Assembly (NCBI RefSeq): GCF_026250525.1 | Contig: NZ_CP111059.1 | Location: 82,539-146,538, forward strand | Origin: Chondrinema litorale | GTDB taxonomy: Bacteria > Bacteroidota > Bacteroidia > Cytophagales > Flammeovirgaceae | Direction of reading: 5' to 3' | DNA: 64,000 nt | Shown here: piece by piece, positions 27,887-36,999 of the stretch | Layout of the letters: every line of letters begins with the position of its first letter | How positions within the stretch are numbered: the first letter of the stretch is position 1 | Made by a program: the position numbers and the translations under genes | The notes under the pieces: generated by a model | Seen by the model: only the letters and a program-made list of their open reading frames with translations | Database searches by the model: none | Told to the model about the DNA's origin: nothing

Positions 27887-28912
27887 ATGAAAACTACGAA
27901 CTTACTAGTTGAGATTGAAGATAATTCTAAATTGCCCAAGTATCAGCAATTTGTAAATACTATACTAGACAAAATAAATTCAGGGGTATTGAAAGAAGGT
28001 GATCGGCTGCCTTCTATCATTAATTCGAGCATCGATTTTGACCTTTCGAGAGACACGATTAGCAGAGCTTACAAAGAGTTGTTTGCCAAAGGCGTAATTA
28101 CTTCCATTTATCGCAAAGGTTATTTTGTTTCTAACACTTCTACCGTTTCGAGCAAAAAGAGAGTGCTGTTTATCACTGGCAAATGCAGTACTACCAACCA
28201 AATGTTTTACAACCAGATTGCCAGAGAAATGGAAAACCACCATATTCAGACAGATTATATGCTGAGCCATAACAACCTGAATATTTTAAAAAACATCATC
28301 AACAAAGAAGTTGGGAACTATCATATTTTTATTATCGAACCTCAAATTCTTTCTAAAAAAGACATCCTAGATTTATTTGATAAAAAAGCGGTGAGGAGTA
28401 ATATCATTTTTTTGAATGATGATAATGAAGTAGTTCCAAATGGGATAGACCATGTTTCTTTCAATATAGACGAAGAATTATACAGCATTTTAAGCCGACT
28501 AACCAATGATTTAAAACATTATAAAACGCTCAATCTGGTTTTGCCGGAGTTCGAGTATTTTCCTTCTGGTTTTATTAATGGTTTTTTTAGGTATTGCGAC
28601 GATCAAAACATTAAAGGCAAAATAGTAGAAGAACTCAAAGAGGTTGAAAAAGAGCACGGATATTTTGTGGTAGACGAACATACGCTCTTTTATCTGGCAG
28701 AACTAATGGAAAAGAAAGGATTAAAAGCAGGAAAAGATGTGGGTTTAATCACCTTGTTTGAAAAAGATTATCTCAAATATATGTTTAACGGCATTACTTC
28801 TATCAACTGGTTTAGTGGAAAACTTGCCCGATATATCGCTCATTTTATTGTACACAAAAAAGCCGAAGAGCAACATTGGCCGGCAGTGCTTTACATGAGA
28901 AATTCAATTTAG
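27887..28912 (+). CDS. GntR-family regulator with LacI-type sensing domain
   Basis: The 342-residue product has a GntR winged helix (about residues 10-80: KYQQFVNTILDKINSGVLKEGDRLPS, DLSRDTISRAYKELFAKGVI, in outline). A periplasmic-binding-protein-like effector domain starts at KKRVLFITGK. This layout matches AraR-like sugar regulators common in Bacteroidota. The ATG at 27887 is preferred over a GTG at 27881. It lies 130 bp after the hybrid sensor on the same strand and probably controls the same transport locus, giving it a second sensor. It is closed by a terminator at 28959. Confidence 0.85.
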   Translation: MKTTNLLVEIEDNSKLPKYQQFVNTILDKINSGVLKEGDRLPSIINSSIDFDLSRDTISRAYKELFAKGVITSIYRKGYFVSNTSTVSSKKRVLFITGKCSTTNQMFYNQIAREMENHHIQTDYMLSHNNLNILKNIINKEVGNYHIFIIEPQILSKKDILDLFDKKAVRSNIIFLNDDNEVVPNGIDHVSFNIDEELYSILSRLTNDLKHYKTLNLVLPEFEYFPSGFINGFFRYCDDQNIKGKIVEELKEVEKEHGYFVVDEHTLFYLAELMEKKGLKAGKDVGLITLFEKDYLKYMFNGITSINWFSGKLARYIAHFIVHKKAEEQHWPAVLYMRNSI

Positions 28913-28958
28913 CATACATGTAGTCATAAGTATCAGGATATATTAATGCATGTTCTTA

Positions 28959-28992
28959 GAGCTTACTATCGGAGGTAGTAAGTTCTTTTTTT
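28959..28992 (+). terminator. terminator after the GntR-type regulator
   Basis: GCTTACTA (28961-28968) pairs with TAGTAAGT (28976-28983) around TCGGAGG and is followed by TCTTTTTTTA. It marks the end of the SusCD-sensor-regulator locus. Confidence 0.75.
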
Positions 28993-29045
28993 ATCCCTCA
29001 TTTTATTGTGGTAAACTTTATATTTGAAGCAATTCCTAGAAAATT

Positions 29046-29762
29046 ATGATTGATAAAGAAGATATACCCAGACTCTCAAGACTTACAGCTATTTTAACCA
29101 TTCTTCAATCTGGCAAAGCCATTACTGCTGCAGAACTGGCAGAGAAATTTAGTGTGAGCAAAAGAACCGCTTATCGCGATTTAAAAGCATTGGAAAGGGC
29201 AGGGGTTCCTGTTTTTTCAGAAGAAGGAAAAGGTTTTTCTCTGGTTGATGGTTTCAGGCTGCCGCCGATTATGTTTACCGAAGAAGAAGCCAATGCGCTC
29301 ATTACCGCAGAAAAGCTGATCGATAGTGGTAAAGATGATTCACTTATCAAAAACCACAAAGAAGCAATTTCCAAGATAAAAGCAGTTTTGCGCTACTCTA
29401 GCAAAGAAAAAACACATTTGTTGGGAGAACGAATGGTAGTTTTTAATAACTATCAAAAAGAAATAACCAGCGATTCGTTGGCATCTGTGCAAATGGCGAT
29501 TACGCATAATCAACTTATCAAAATTAATTATCATTCTCTGGGCAAAAATGAAAAAACATGTAGAACAATTGAGCCTTATGCCCTTTACAATAGCAGAGAA
29601 AACTGGATTTTAATTGCTTGGTGTAAATTGAGAGATAATTACAGAGAATTTCGACTAGATCGCATTGATACTTATCAAATAATGCCAGACAAGTTTAAAG
29701 ATCGAGATTTTGAGTTGATGGAATATTTTAGAATGATTTATCAGTACGACCAGAACCAGTGA
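29046..29762 (+). CDS. YafY-type HTH/WYL-domain transcriptional regulator
   Basis: The 238-residue protein starts with a DeoR/HTH_11 winged helix (residues 8-65: RLTAILTILQSGK, AAELAEKFSVSKRTAYRDLKALE). It continues with a helical linker and a WYL domain at about 150-225, recognisable from IKINYHSLGKNEKTCRTIEPYALY, NWILIAWCKLRDNYREFRLDRI in outline. WYL domains bind ligands or nucleic acid and regulate neighbouring genes. The GyrI-like gene follows 62 bases later on the same strand, a common pairing in Bacteroidota, suggesting it is both partner and target. Confidence 0.9.
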   Translation: MIDKEDIPRLSRLTAILTILQSGKAITAAELAEKFSVSKRTAYRDLKALERAGVPVFSEEGKGFSLVDGFRLPPIMFTEEEANALITAEKLIDSGKDDSLIKNHKEAISKIKAVLRYSSKEKTHLLGERMVVFNNYQKEITSDSLASVQMAITHNQLIKINYHSLGKNEKTCRTIEPYALYNSRENWILIAWCKLRDNYREFRLDRIDTYQIMPDKFKDRDFELMEYFRMIYQYDQNQ

Positions 29763-29824
29763 CACTGGGTTGTCACACTTCTGTACTAGCATTGTTTTTT
29801 TAATCATCTAAAAAATAATATTGA

Positions 29825-30289
29825 ATGGAAACACAGGAGTTAGCATCTTTTAATGTGGTAGGTTTAGCTGTAAGAAGTACCAACGAAAATAACCAGATTG
29901 CTCAAGATATTACTGAGTTGTGGAATGTATTTTTATCTGAAAATGTGATGGCGCAAATTCCAGGTAAAATTAGCGAAGATATATATTGCATTTATACAGA
30001 ATACGAATCGGATTATACCAAGCCTTATACTGTGCTTTTGGGTTGTAATGTGGAAAGTTTAAAGAATATCCCTAAAAAGTTTAAGAGCATTACCATTGAA
30101 AATGGACCTTTTAAAAAATTTGTAGCCAAAGGAAATGTCCAACAAGGTTCTGTTTGGGAAGAATGGACTAAAATCTGGAATACTGATTTAGACAGGGCTT
30201 ATGTGGCAGATTTTGAAGTTTATGGTAAAAAAGCGCAAAATCCGGAAGATGCCGAAGTGGATATTTTTATTGGGGTAAAAAGTGCTTAA
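29825..30289 (+). CDS. GyrI-like/AraC effector-binding domain protein
   Basis: This 154-residue stand-alone effector-binding domain (SOUL/GyrI fold) has FNVVGLAVRSTNEN at the start, IYCIYTEYESDYTKPYTVLLGCNV in the middle in outline, and FEVYGKKAQNPEDAEVDIFIGVK at the end, including the family's conserved C-terminal Glu (AEVDIFIGVK). Such proteins bind hydrophobic or cationic small molecules, and some hydrolyse them. The preceding WYL regulator is probably co-transcribed with it. The ligand is unknown. Confidence 0.85.
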   Translation: METQELASFNVVGLAVRSTNENNQIAQDITELWNVFLSENVMAQIPGKISEDIYCIYTEYESDYTKPYTVLLGCNVESLKNIPKKFKSITIENGPFKKFVAKGNVQQGSVWEEWTKIWNTDLDRAYVADFEVYGKKAQNPEDAEVDIFIGVKSA

Positions 30290-30387
30290 AAAATTAAAGG
30301 ATGAGAACTATCCCATTGGAGACAGCTCTGCATCACTTTACAACAAATTGCGATTATTAAGTTGTAGTTTTAATTGGGTGAGATTTA

Positions 30388-31062
30388 TTAAATCTCACCA
30401 GTTTCTGCTTTTTGTTTAAGATCGTCGTTAGCGAAAATCGCAACCTCTACTCTTCTGTTTTGTTCTCTACCTTCTGGGGTATCGTTAGAAGCAACTGGGT
30501 TACTTTCGCCTAAACCTTCTACATTCATTCTGTTAGATTTAATACCTAATCCACTTAAGTAAGTTTGTACAGATTGAGCTCTTTCTTTAGAAAGTTTTAA
30601 GTTATAATTATCTGAACCGATACTATCAGTATATCCTTGGATTACTATATCTGTTTCTGAATATTCGTTCAATGTTTCAGAGAATTTATCTAGTTCATTC
30701 TTCACTTCTGCATTCAAATCATCAGAGTCAAAACCGAAAAGGATACCAGAATCAAAAGTTACTAGAATACCTTCACCTACTCTTTCTACATCTGCCGAAT
30801 TACCTAAGTCTTGCTCTAAATCTTCTTTTTGTTTATCCATGTAGCGACCGATTGCTGCACCTGTTACACCACCAATTGCTGCACCTAAAATGGCTCCCTC
30901 TGCTGTGTTACCTGATCTGTTACCGATAATACCGCCTAACGCAGCTCCACTACCTGCTCCAATTGCACCACCTTTGGCAGTACCATTCCAACTGTTACAA
31001 CTTGTACTAAATACCATTCCCGATATTAAAAGTGCGCCTATATATTTTCTTGAAAAGTTCAT
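30388..31062 (-). CDS. OmpA-family lipoprotein with glycine-zipper domain
   Basis: The 224-residue protein has a lipoprotein signal with lipobox FSTSC (Cys22). A glycine zipper follows (about 28-75, GGAIGAGSGAALGGIIGNRSG and a second copy, shown here in outline), then a short linker. An OmpA peptidoglycan-binding domain covers about 105-210 with YTDSIGSDNYNLKLSKERA and the NRRVEV end. It tethers the outer membrane to the wall. It is the last of four minus-strand envelope genes (30388-32709). A perfect 11-bp palindrome (30377-30399) overlaps its stop codon and may act as terminator. Confidence 0.9.
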   Translation of the reverse strand: MNFSRKYIGALLISGMVFSTSCNSWNGTAKGGAIGAGSGAALGGIIGNRSGNTAEGAILGAAIGGVTGAAIGRYMDKQKEDLEQDLGNSADVERVGEGILVTFDSGILFGFDSDDLNAEVKNELDKFSETLNEYSETDIVIQGYTDSIGSDNYNLKLSKERAQSVQTYLSGLGIKSNRMNVEGLGESNPVASNDTPEGREQNRRVEVAIFANDDLKQKAETGEI

Positions 31063-31190
31063 GTGCTATTTGGTTTTTGAGTTTACTGTTATGTTGATAC
31101 TTGTTGTGTTATTTGGTTTATATGTTGTTATTGGTCTCACTTTCAATAAATTTTATCATTCATTGAAAGTGAGTAAATTATATCTTTTTA

Positions 31191-31811
31191 CTAGTAGCTG
31201 CTTACTGGGAAGCTAAAACCTACATTAAATCTAAATCCTCTGTTTTTAAAAGTACCGATGTCTACATTGTCAAGTTCCGACAAGCCAAGATCATATCTGG
31301 CATCTAGAATTAAATAGTTTTCACCAGTTATTTTAAAGTCGATACCTGCACCGAGTACGGCACCAATCTCATTTTCTTTATAGTTATCTTCGATATCTAC
31401 TGTAGAACCGTCGATCATCTCATTCTCGGCATTCATTAAAAAGCTCATAGAAGGACCACCAAAGATTTTAGGTCTAATCCAAGAGTTAGATAAATAGATA
31501 TTTGCCAATACTGGAATCTCTAAATAAGATACTCTTGTTTCGTCTATTAATGGGTTGTTGTTATATGCCGAACCCTCGTTCGAATAGTTAATCTCAGTTG
31601 AGATACCTACATTAGAAGTTAAAGGCACTTCACCAAAAACACCAAAAGCAGCTCTACTTAAGTTTTGTGTTTCAACTTGATCGATGTCGAATTTTGTAAG
31701 GTTCATACCACCTTTAAAACCCAACCTTGCTTGTGCGTTTGCTGCATTAAATGCAAGTATAGAAAGACAGCTGATTATTAAAGTTTTGTAAAAAATATTC
31801 AGATTTTTCAT
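31191..31811 (-). CDS. outer membrane beta-barrel protein (PorT/OMP_b-brl type)
   Basis: This 206-residue protein has a signal peptide (MKNLNIFYKTLIISCLSILA) and a small eight-strand barrel pattern. That pattern opens with ARLGFKGGMNLTKFD, has aromatic-ended strands (TNVGISTEINYSNEG, YLEIPVLANIYL, FGGPSMSFLM) and ends in FNVGFSFPVSSY. The closing GGMN, LEIPVL and GAGIDFK words are typical of the Bacteroidota porin-like PF13568 family. The ATG at 31811 places the signal peptide correctly; an upstream in-frame ATG at 31844 adds 11 residues before it. It probably belongs to the same stress/envelope cluster as its neighbours. Confidence 0.85.
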   Translation of the reverse strand: MKNLNIFYKTLIISCLSILAFNAANAQARLGFKGGMNLTKFDIDQVETQNLSRAAFGVFGEVPLTSNVGISTEINYSNEGSAYNNNPLIDETRVSYLEIPVLANIYLSNSWIRPKIFGGPSMSFLMNAENEMIDGSTVDIEDNYKENEIGAVLGAGIDFKITGENYLILDARYDLGLSELDNVDIGTFKNRGFRFNVGFSFPVSSY

Positions 31812-31921
31812 TGTAATTTGGTTTAGGTTAAAGTAGGAAGGCATGACTAATACAAAATGTATTAACTAATGCTTTGTCATACCTCCCTTAAATATTTATT
31901 GATTTGAGGTTAATTAGTTTT

Positions 31922-32089
31922 CTATGGTTTGCCTCTTACGAGTCCCATTAGTAGTGAGATTACAAATACTATTAGGAATACAAAGAATAATATTTTAGCA
32001 ATTGAGGCTGCACCTGCAGCGATACCACCGAATCCAAAGACAGCGGCAATAATTGCTACAATTAAGAATATTACTGTCCAGCGTAACAT
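31922..32089 (-). CDS. DUF1328 small membrane protein (YtjA-like)
   Basis: The ATG at 32089 gives 55 residues (MLRWTVIFLIVAIIAAVFGF and a second hydrophobic segment ILFFVFLIVFVISLLMGL), matching the usual 50-60 residue, two-helix DUF1328 proteins. A longer frame to 32188 adds 33 residues not seen in the family. These proteins are stress-induced in many bacteria, and their molecular role is unknown. It lies between the OMP gene and a coiled-coil lipoprotein on the same strand. Confidence 0.9.
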   Translation of the reverse strand: MLRWTVIFLIVAIIAAVFGFGGIAAGAASIAKILFFVFLIVFVISLLMGLVRGKP

Positions 32090-32271
32090 GGTTTTAAAGT
32101 TTATTTGGTTAAATGAATGCTGCAATCGCAGCTTGTTAAAAAATAAGTTAGTAGATACAGAAGACTTTGTTCTTACGATGAAGTACACAGGAACAAAGTA
32201 CTCCTGTACCTGACCAGTTGAAAACCGATCTTATAATATTTTAAGGATGTTTGGTTTTAGATTAATATCTA

Positions 32272-32709
32272 TTAGCTATCAAAAAGATTTCTAACTTCTT
32301 TACCAAACTCGTCAAGTTCATTGTCAATTTTGGCTGTGGTTACTTCAAAATTTCTTTCAAGTTCTTCGAAGTTATCTTCTGTAGAATTTTGAATGTCGTT
32401 AAGGTCTGCGCTTAACTCTTTTCTAAATTCCATAAGTTCTCCTTTAGCTTCTTTATAGTTTTCTTTAGTTTCATCTTTTATATCCTCAGATGCATCTTCC
32501 ATTTTTCTTTCATTGATTTCGATTTCTTCGTCGATCTGATCAATTTTTCTTTGGATGTTTAGAGCAAGTGCATCTTTCCTTTGTTGGAAATCTGCAGATG
32601 TTTCTTCGTAAGCACTTTCAGCAGATTTTTCTGATGATGGTGTGCTACAATTGGTAAAAAATAGGGTAGTACCTGCGATTAATGAGAATATCAAAAATTT
32701 AGTTTTCAT
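32272..32709 (-). CDS. coiled-coil lipoprotein of unknown function
   Basis: The 145-residue product has a lipoprotein signal (lipobox FFTNC, Cys21). It is followed by an almost unbroken charged helix (residues 40-140, repeated Glu/Lys/Asp heptads such as IDQIDEEIEINERKMEDASEDI, in outline) that should form a coiled coil in the periplasm. It resembles apolipophorin/YtxH-like stress proteins by composition. It is the first gene of the minus-strand cluster, and the divergent siderophore receptor starts 376 bp away. Confidence 0.65.
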   Translation of the reverse strand: MKTKFLIFSLIAGTTLFFTNCSTPSSEKSAESAYEETSADFQQRKDALALNIQRKIDQIDEEIEINERKMEDASEDIKDETKENYKEAKGELMEFRKELSADLNDIQNSTEDNFEELERNFEVTTAKIDNELDEFGKEVRNLFDS

Positions 32710-32983
32710 ATCAGTAGTATTTATGTTCTATTCTAATTTATCAATTTGTTATTTGAATAGACTATATGAAAATCTAATACCACAGTTTCCTAAAAAGATG
32801 AAAAAATAATATTAACAAATTGATAATCAGTATGTTATTTTGATTTTTTCGACCATGCCAATTTTTTTGTTTTAGAAAATACTGTGGTGCGTGCGCAACA
32901 ATTGTGGGTATTATGTCTACTGAGTTGTTGAAATTGGTATGAAATACTTCACTCCAAATGGCTTGTAAATCCTGAATTATACA

Positions 32984-33006
32984 TTATTTAGAATTATTCT
33001 AAATAA
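32984..33006. promoter_or_regulatory. operator A: 23-bp palindrome upstream of the siderophore receptor promoter
   Basis: Perfect 11-bp arms TTATTTAGAAT and ATTCTAAATAA surround one central T. It lies just upstream of the -33 element of the receptor gene. The symmetry (TTTAGA-N5-TCTAAA) resembles DtxR/SirR-type iron-repressor sites more than classical Fur boxes, a likeness judged by eye. Confidence 0.7.
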
Positions 33007-33021
33007 ACTTACTAAAAACTG

Positions 33022-33050
33022 TTGTTTTTTCAGATCGATGGCTATATTTG
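33022..33050 (+). promoter_or_regulatory. Bacteroidota-type promoter of the siderophore receptor
   Basis: A -33 TTG (33022-33024) and a -7 box TATATTTG (33043-33050, perfect TANNTTTG) are 18 bases apart. The start would fall inside operator B, so repressor binding there would block it. Confidence 0.65.
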
Positions 33051-33054
33051 AGCA

Positions 33055-33077
33055 TTATTTAAAATTAGTCTAAATAA
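33055..33077. promoter_or_regulatory. operator B: 23-bp palindrome over the transcription start
   Basis: TTATTTAAAATTAGTCTAAA plus TAA differs from operator A at four central-arm positions and from the reverse complement of the hmu operator (51084-51106) at only two. It begins 4 bases after the -7 box and ends 7 bases before the ATG of the receptor gene. Confidence 0.75.
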
Positions 33078-33084
33078 ATATAGA

Positions 33085-35577
33085 ATGATAAAACATCTAC
33101 CAAGTATTTACATATACTTTTTAACCTTAACCATACTTAGTTTACCGGCTTATAGCCAGATTAATACAGATCAAAACACAGGAACAATTGCAGGTACAGT
33201 CAAACAAGCGGATGGCTTACCTGCAGTTTATGTGAATGTGTTTATAAAAGATACCCAGAAGGGTACATCAACCGATGCAGATGGTAAATTTAAAATAGCC
33301 AATCTAGCAGCCGGAAAACATACAATTGTATTGAGTGCAGTCGGCTTTAATACTATTGAAAAAGAAGTAACAGTCAATTCTGGAGAGACCTCAGACTTAG
33401 CTTGGGTACTAGATGAGTCGGCTATGAACCTCCAGTTAGTAGAAATTATTGGCAGGCAGGAGAGAGGCTACAAAAACACCACATCTTTTATAGGCAGTAA
33501 ATCTGCCACCTTGTTAAAAGACCTACCACAGTCTGTAGGTTATGTAACCAAAGAGTTGGCACAAGATCAAGCTGCTTATAGGGTGAATGATGTTGTAAAA
33601 AATATTAGTGGTGTAAATCAATTCTCATTTTACAATGATATAACAATCCGTGGACATCGTATTCAGGGACAAAGAGATTCGGGAAACCTTGTAAATGGGA
33701 TGCGTGCCTTTACCAGTTTCTGGAAGCAACAGTTAATTCCACATATCGAAAGAGTAGAAGTAATTAAAGGCCCTGCTTCGGCAATGTTTGGCAATGCTTC
33801 TCCCGGAGGAACCATCAACCGTGTAACTAAAAAACCATTAACAGAAACAAGGCAAACAATTAGTGCAACTGTGGGTAGTTTCAGTACTTTTAGAACACTG
33901 GCAGATTTTACAGGTCCAATGTCTAAAGACGAAACCCTGCTTTATAGATTGAATCTGGGTTACGAAAACTCAGGGAGCTTTAGAGATATGCAGAATGATA
34001 AAAACCTTGTGGTGGCTCCTTCATTCTCATTTTTACCAAACGAAAAAACCAGAGTTAACTTCGATATTGTTTATCAGGGTTCTCAAGGGAGACTAGATAG
34101 AGGACAAGCTGTTTTCGGCGATGGCGATCTATATTCAGTGCCCATTAGCAAAGCGCTAAATGCAGCAAATGATTATTTAAACGAAGAAAGTATAAATGCT
34201 ACTGTCTCATTGAACCATCAGTTTACCGACAATTTGAGCTTTAATAGTATTTATATGCGTTCTGGCTACACCGAAGATCTACTAGAACATAGAACCGCAA
34301 ATGCTTATGCTTCTCTGGGAGATGGCTCACTAGACATTGAAAAAGTGGAGATGCGCGTGTTTATTAGAAAGAGAGTTTGGAATAATGATAACTTCAATAA
34401 TTATTTCAACTATAATTTTAAAGTTGGAAACATAGAAAATAAATTGTTGGTAGGTTACGATTACTTCCAGCAAGTTTTAGAGTCGGGAGGTTCTCAGTTA
34501 GAAGCCAGAGGTTATTACTCAGCAGACAGAACAGAAACCATCAATACCTACGATCCAGATCAGCCTGAACTCTATGCTTTAGATGATGAGGGGAATCCTA
34601 TCCCGATGGTAGCGCATTTCGACCTTACCGATCCTGATGCAAATAGCTTAAGAGATATGAGCGGGTATTCTTATACTACACGTATCTACTCTCAAAGTAA
34701 ATTGAGCTCTCATGGAATTTATATACAAAACCAAGCAACTTGGGGTAAGTTTCAATTAATGTTAGGGCTTAGAAAAGAATACTATACAGATTTATTGAAT
34801 TACAAATCTGATAATGAAGACCCAGTAACACAAGATGCTTTAATACCACGAATAGGTTTGGTGTACGCGCTAAACCCAGCAGTAAATCTTTACGGTACAT
34901 ATGTGCAAGGTTACCAACCGCAAACTTCTAGTGTAATAAACGATGTAAATGCAGGGGGACCTTTTGATCCGCTTATTGGCGAACTTTTCGAAGTAGGCGC
35001 TAAGTCTGATCTTTTTAAAGGCAGATTGAGCGCATCTATCGCGGTGTATCATCTAAAACAAAAGGGAGCTTTATATAATGCAAGTGATGCCACTAACCCT
35101 GATCTATTGGTTCAGATAGGTGAAGAAGTGTCTAAAGGGGTAGAAGTAGATTTTGCGGGTAGCATCACTGACAATTGGAGCATTGTAGCCAGTTATTCTT
35201 ATAATGATGCAACCATTACCGAAAGCGACGACGAAACCGAGATTGGTCAGCAAAAACCGAATGCACCTAAGCAAACAGGAAACGTCTGGACAAAATACAT
35301 GATTAATAAAGGTGCATTACAAGGAATTGGATTTGGTTTAGGAGCCAACTTTGTAAGCGAGCGATACGGCTCAATTACAAGAGGTACAACTACGCCAATT
35401 TTTCCGGGATATGAGGTAGTAGATGCTGCTGTGTATTATCAGTTAGAGAAATTTAGAATTCAAATGAATATCAATAATGTCTTTAATAAGACACACTGGG
35501 TTGGAGGTTATGATTTTTTGAGGGCTTTCCCAGGTGCTCCAAGAAACCTATTAACGACTATATCATACACTTTCTAA
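33085..35577 (+). CDS. TonB-dependent siderophore receptor
   Basis: The 830-residue protein has a signal peptide (1-24) and a carboxypeptidase-regulatory-like domain (about 30-115: IAGTVKQADGLPAVYVNVFI). Its siderophore-receptor plug (about 130-250) has LLKDLPQSVGYVTKELAQDQ, ITIRGHRIQGQRDSG and VIKGPASAMFGNASPGGTIN. The barrel ends VGGYDFLRAFPGAPRNLLTTISYTF in outline, with C-terminal Phe. The plug wording is that of FhuA/FoxA-like ferric hydroxamate receptors. Two 23-bp palindromes flank its promoter, consistent with iron repression. A PepSY reductase-like protein is encoded 102 bp downstream. Confidence 0.93.
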   Translation: MIKHLPSIYIYFLTLTILSLPAYSQINTDQNTGTIAGTVKQADGLPAVYVNVFIKDTQKGTSTDADGKFKIANLAAGKHTIVLSAVGFNTIEKEVTVNSGETSDLAWVLDESAMNLQLVEIIGRQERGYKNTTSFIGSKSATLLKDLPQSVGYVTKELAQDQAAYRVNDVVKNISGVNQFSFYNDITIRGHRIQGQRDSGNLVNGMRAFTSFWKQQLIPHIERVEVIKGPASAMFGNASPGGTINRVTKKPLTETRQTISATVGSFSTFRTLADFTGPMSKDETLLYRLNLGYENSGSFRDMQNDKNLVVAPSFSFLPNEKTRVNFDIVYQGSQGRLDRGQAVFGDGDLYSVPISKALNAANDYLNEESINATVSLNHQFTDNLSFNSIYMRSGYTEDLLEHRTANAYASLGDGSLDIEKVEMRVFIRKRVWNNDNFNNYFNYNFKVGNIENKLLVGYDYFQQVLESGGSQLEARGYYSADRTETINTYDPDQPELYALDDEGNPIPMVAHFDLTDPDANSLRDMSGYSYTTRIYSQSKLSSHGIYIQNQATWGKFQLMLGLRKEYYTDLLNYKSDNEDPVTQDALIPRIGLVYALNPAVNLYGTYVQGYQPQTSSVINDVNAGGPFDPLIGELFEVGAKSDLFKGRLSASIAVYHLKQKGALYNASDATNPDLLVQIGEEVSKGVEVDFAGSITDNWSIVASYSYNDATITESDDETEIGQQKPNAPKQTGNVWTKYMINKGALQGIGFGLGANFVSERYGSITRGTTTPIFPGYEVVDAAVYYQLEKFRIQMNINNVFNKTHWVGGYDFLRAFPGAPRNLLTTISYTF

Positions 35578-35613
35578 TTCTAATACTTGATTACCTAATT
35601 AGCATTAATATTT

Positions 35614-35640
35614 CCTCAGGCTATTAGCCTGAGGTGATTT
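35614..35640 (+). terminator. hairpin after the siderophore receptor
   Basis: CCTCAGGCT (35614-35622) and AGCCTGAGG (35626-35634) form a perfect 9-bp stem with a three-base loop, followed by TGATTTTGTTT. It may be a partial terminator that allows some read-through to the PepSY gene. Confidence 0.65.
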
Positions 35641-35679
35641 TGTTTATAACACCGACATATTTAAGGCATAATATTTCTT

Positions 35680-36999
35680 ATGAATCAAAAAACTATTTGG
35701 AGAATACATAGTATCACTGGTGTTTATGCAGGAGTTATAATTGCATTTCTCAGCCTTACTGGTGTTGCTGCCCTTTTCCGTTGGGAGTTCGAGCAATTAA
35801 TCAATCCTGATTTGGCACTGGCAGAACCCATAGGCCCCAAAGTATCTTTAAATGATGCGGTGCAAAAAGTAAGAGCATTACATCCCAACAATGAGTTTTT
35901 TGAAGTAGAATTTTTACCAGAGGCAGAAGGCACCTGGATAGTAAAACTCAGACCAGAAAAGAAGGATAAACTTTTCCCTATGCTTTTGGAAGTTTTTGTA
36001 AATCCATATACGGGTGAAATACTGGGGGAACGAAACTACTATGAGTCTTTTACTTATTACCTCAGAAATATACATGTACGCTTCTACGAAGGATATATAG
36101 GTCGGCAAATAGTCGGTTTAGCTGGTTTGGCTTTGCTCATCACTACCATCACTGGTTTTCTGATTTACGGAAACTTTATGAAAAAGCAGTTCTTTGCTGC
36201 GATCAGAAATAAAAATCTTCGCTTACAACAAGCCGATTTACATAAATTTATAGGAGTGCTTACACTCATTTTCAACCTAGTAATAGCTGTATCAGGCACA
36301 TGGCTGGGGCTGCAACCATATTTAGAAAAAGCCTTCGGGATTGAAAGGCCAAATACTTATGTGAAGGCAGAGAAGCCCTTAGACAAAGCTGCTGACATTG
36401 CTTTAAACTTTAATTTCGATTCTGTATACAATGCCGGTAGGAGGTATTTCCCAGAGTTGATTCCTGTGCGTTTAAGGCCCTCGGTTAATGGAGAGCGAAG
36501 TGTAACAATTCTTGGAGATGTGCCCCGACAAGTTTATGAAAGATTTAACAACAAAGTAGTGGTAGATAAGCAAAATTACAGTCTACTATATAAATACAAC
36601 ATTAGCGAAGGCACTTTGGGTAGCAAAATTTACTATGTGCAAGAGGCTTTACACTTCGGCGATTTTGGTGGCATTGGTCTCAAAATATTTTATTGTATTA
36701 TGGGGCTTGGTTCGGGTTTTCTTTCGCTTAGTGGTTTTGTAGTTTATTTGGAAAGAAATAAGAAGCAAAGAAAACAAAAACCTAGTTACGTTGAGGTATG
36801 GCCATTGGTAATTCGTTGGAGTTTGGGCATTGTAGGCTATTGTGTGATTATAGGAATACTCAGCATCAACTATGGTATTGGCGTTCCAGCCATTATCGTA
36901 ACAGTGTTGATGTACACAGTGCTAATTGTATATCTAGTAAAAGTGCTTATTGGATTTTTTAAAAAGAGAGCATCCAGAAATAAACCGGTTTCAGTATGA
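35680..36999 (+). CDS. PepSY-associated membrane protein (PiuB/FsrB-like)
   Basis: This 439-residue inner membrane protein has the PepSY_TM layout. The first helix (12-32, ITGVYAGVIIAFLSLTGVAALF) is followed by a PepSY periplasmic segment, paired helices near 145-165 (GLAGLALLITTITGFLIYG) and 190-210 (FIGVLTLIFNLVIAVSGTWLGL). A second periplasmic segment and helices at about 335-355, 375-395 and 400-425 complete it. Conserved His in DLHKFIGV and ALHFGDFGG could hold haem. Relatives reduce ferric siderophores in the periplasm. It follows the siderophore receptor and overlaps the next gene by 4 bases. Confidence 0.88.
   Translation: MNQKTIWRIHSITGVYAGVIIAFLSLTGVAALFRWEFEQLINPDLALAEPIGPKVSLNDAVQKVRALHPNNEFFEVEFLPEAEGTWIVKLRPEKKDKLFPMLLEVFVNPYTGEILGERNYYESFTYYLRNIHVRFYEGYIGRQIVGLAGLALLITTITGFLIYGNFMKKQFFAAIRNKNLRLQQADLHKFIGVLTLIFNLVIAVSGTWLGLQPYLEKAFGIERPNTYVKAEKPLDKAADIALNFNFDSVYNAGRRYFPELIPVRLRPSVNGERSVTILGDVPRQVYERFNNKVVVDKQNYSLLYKYNISEGTLGSKIYYVQEALHFGDFGGIGLKIFYCIMGLGSGFLSLSGFVVYLERNKKQRKQKPSYVEVWPLVIRWSLGIVGYCVIIGILSINYGIGVPAIIVTVLMYTVLIVYLVKVLIGFFKKRASRNKPVSV

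Noticed and set aside
31922..32188. Longer 88-residue version of the DUF1328 protein
   Set aside because: The family is 50-60 residues and starts at MLRW. The extra 33 residues are non-coding leader.
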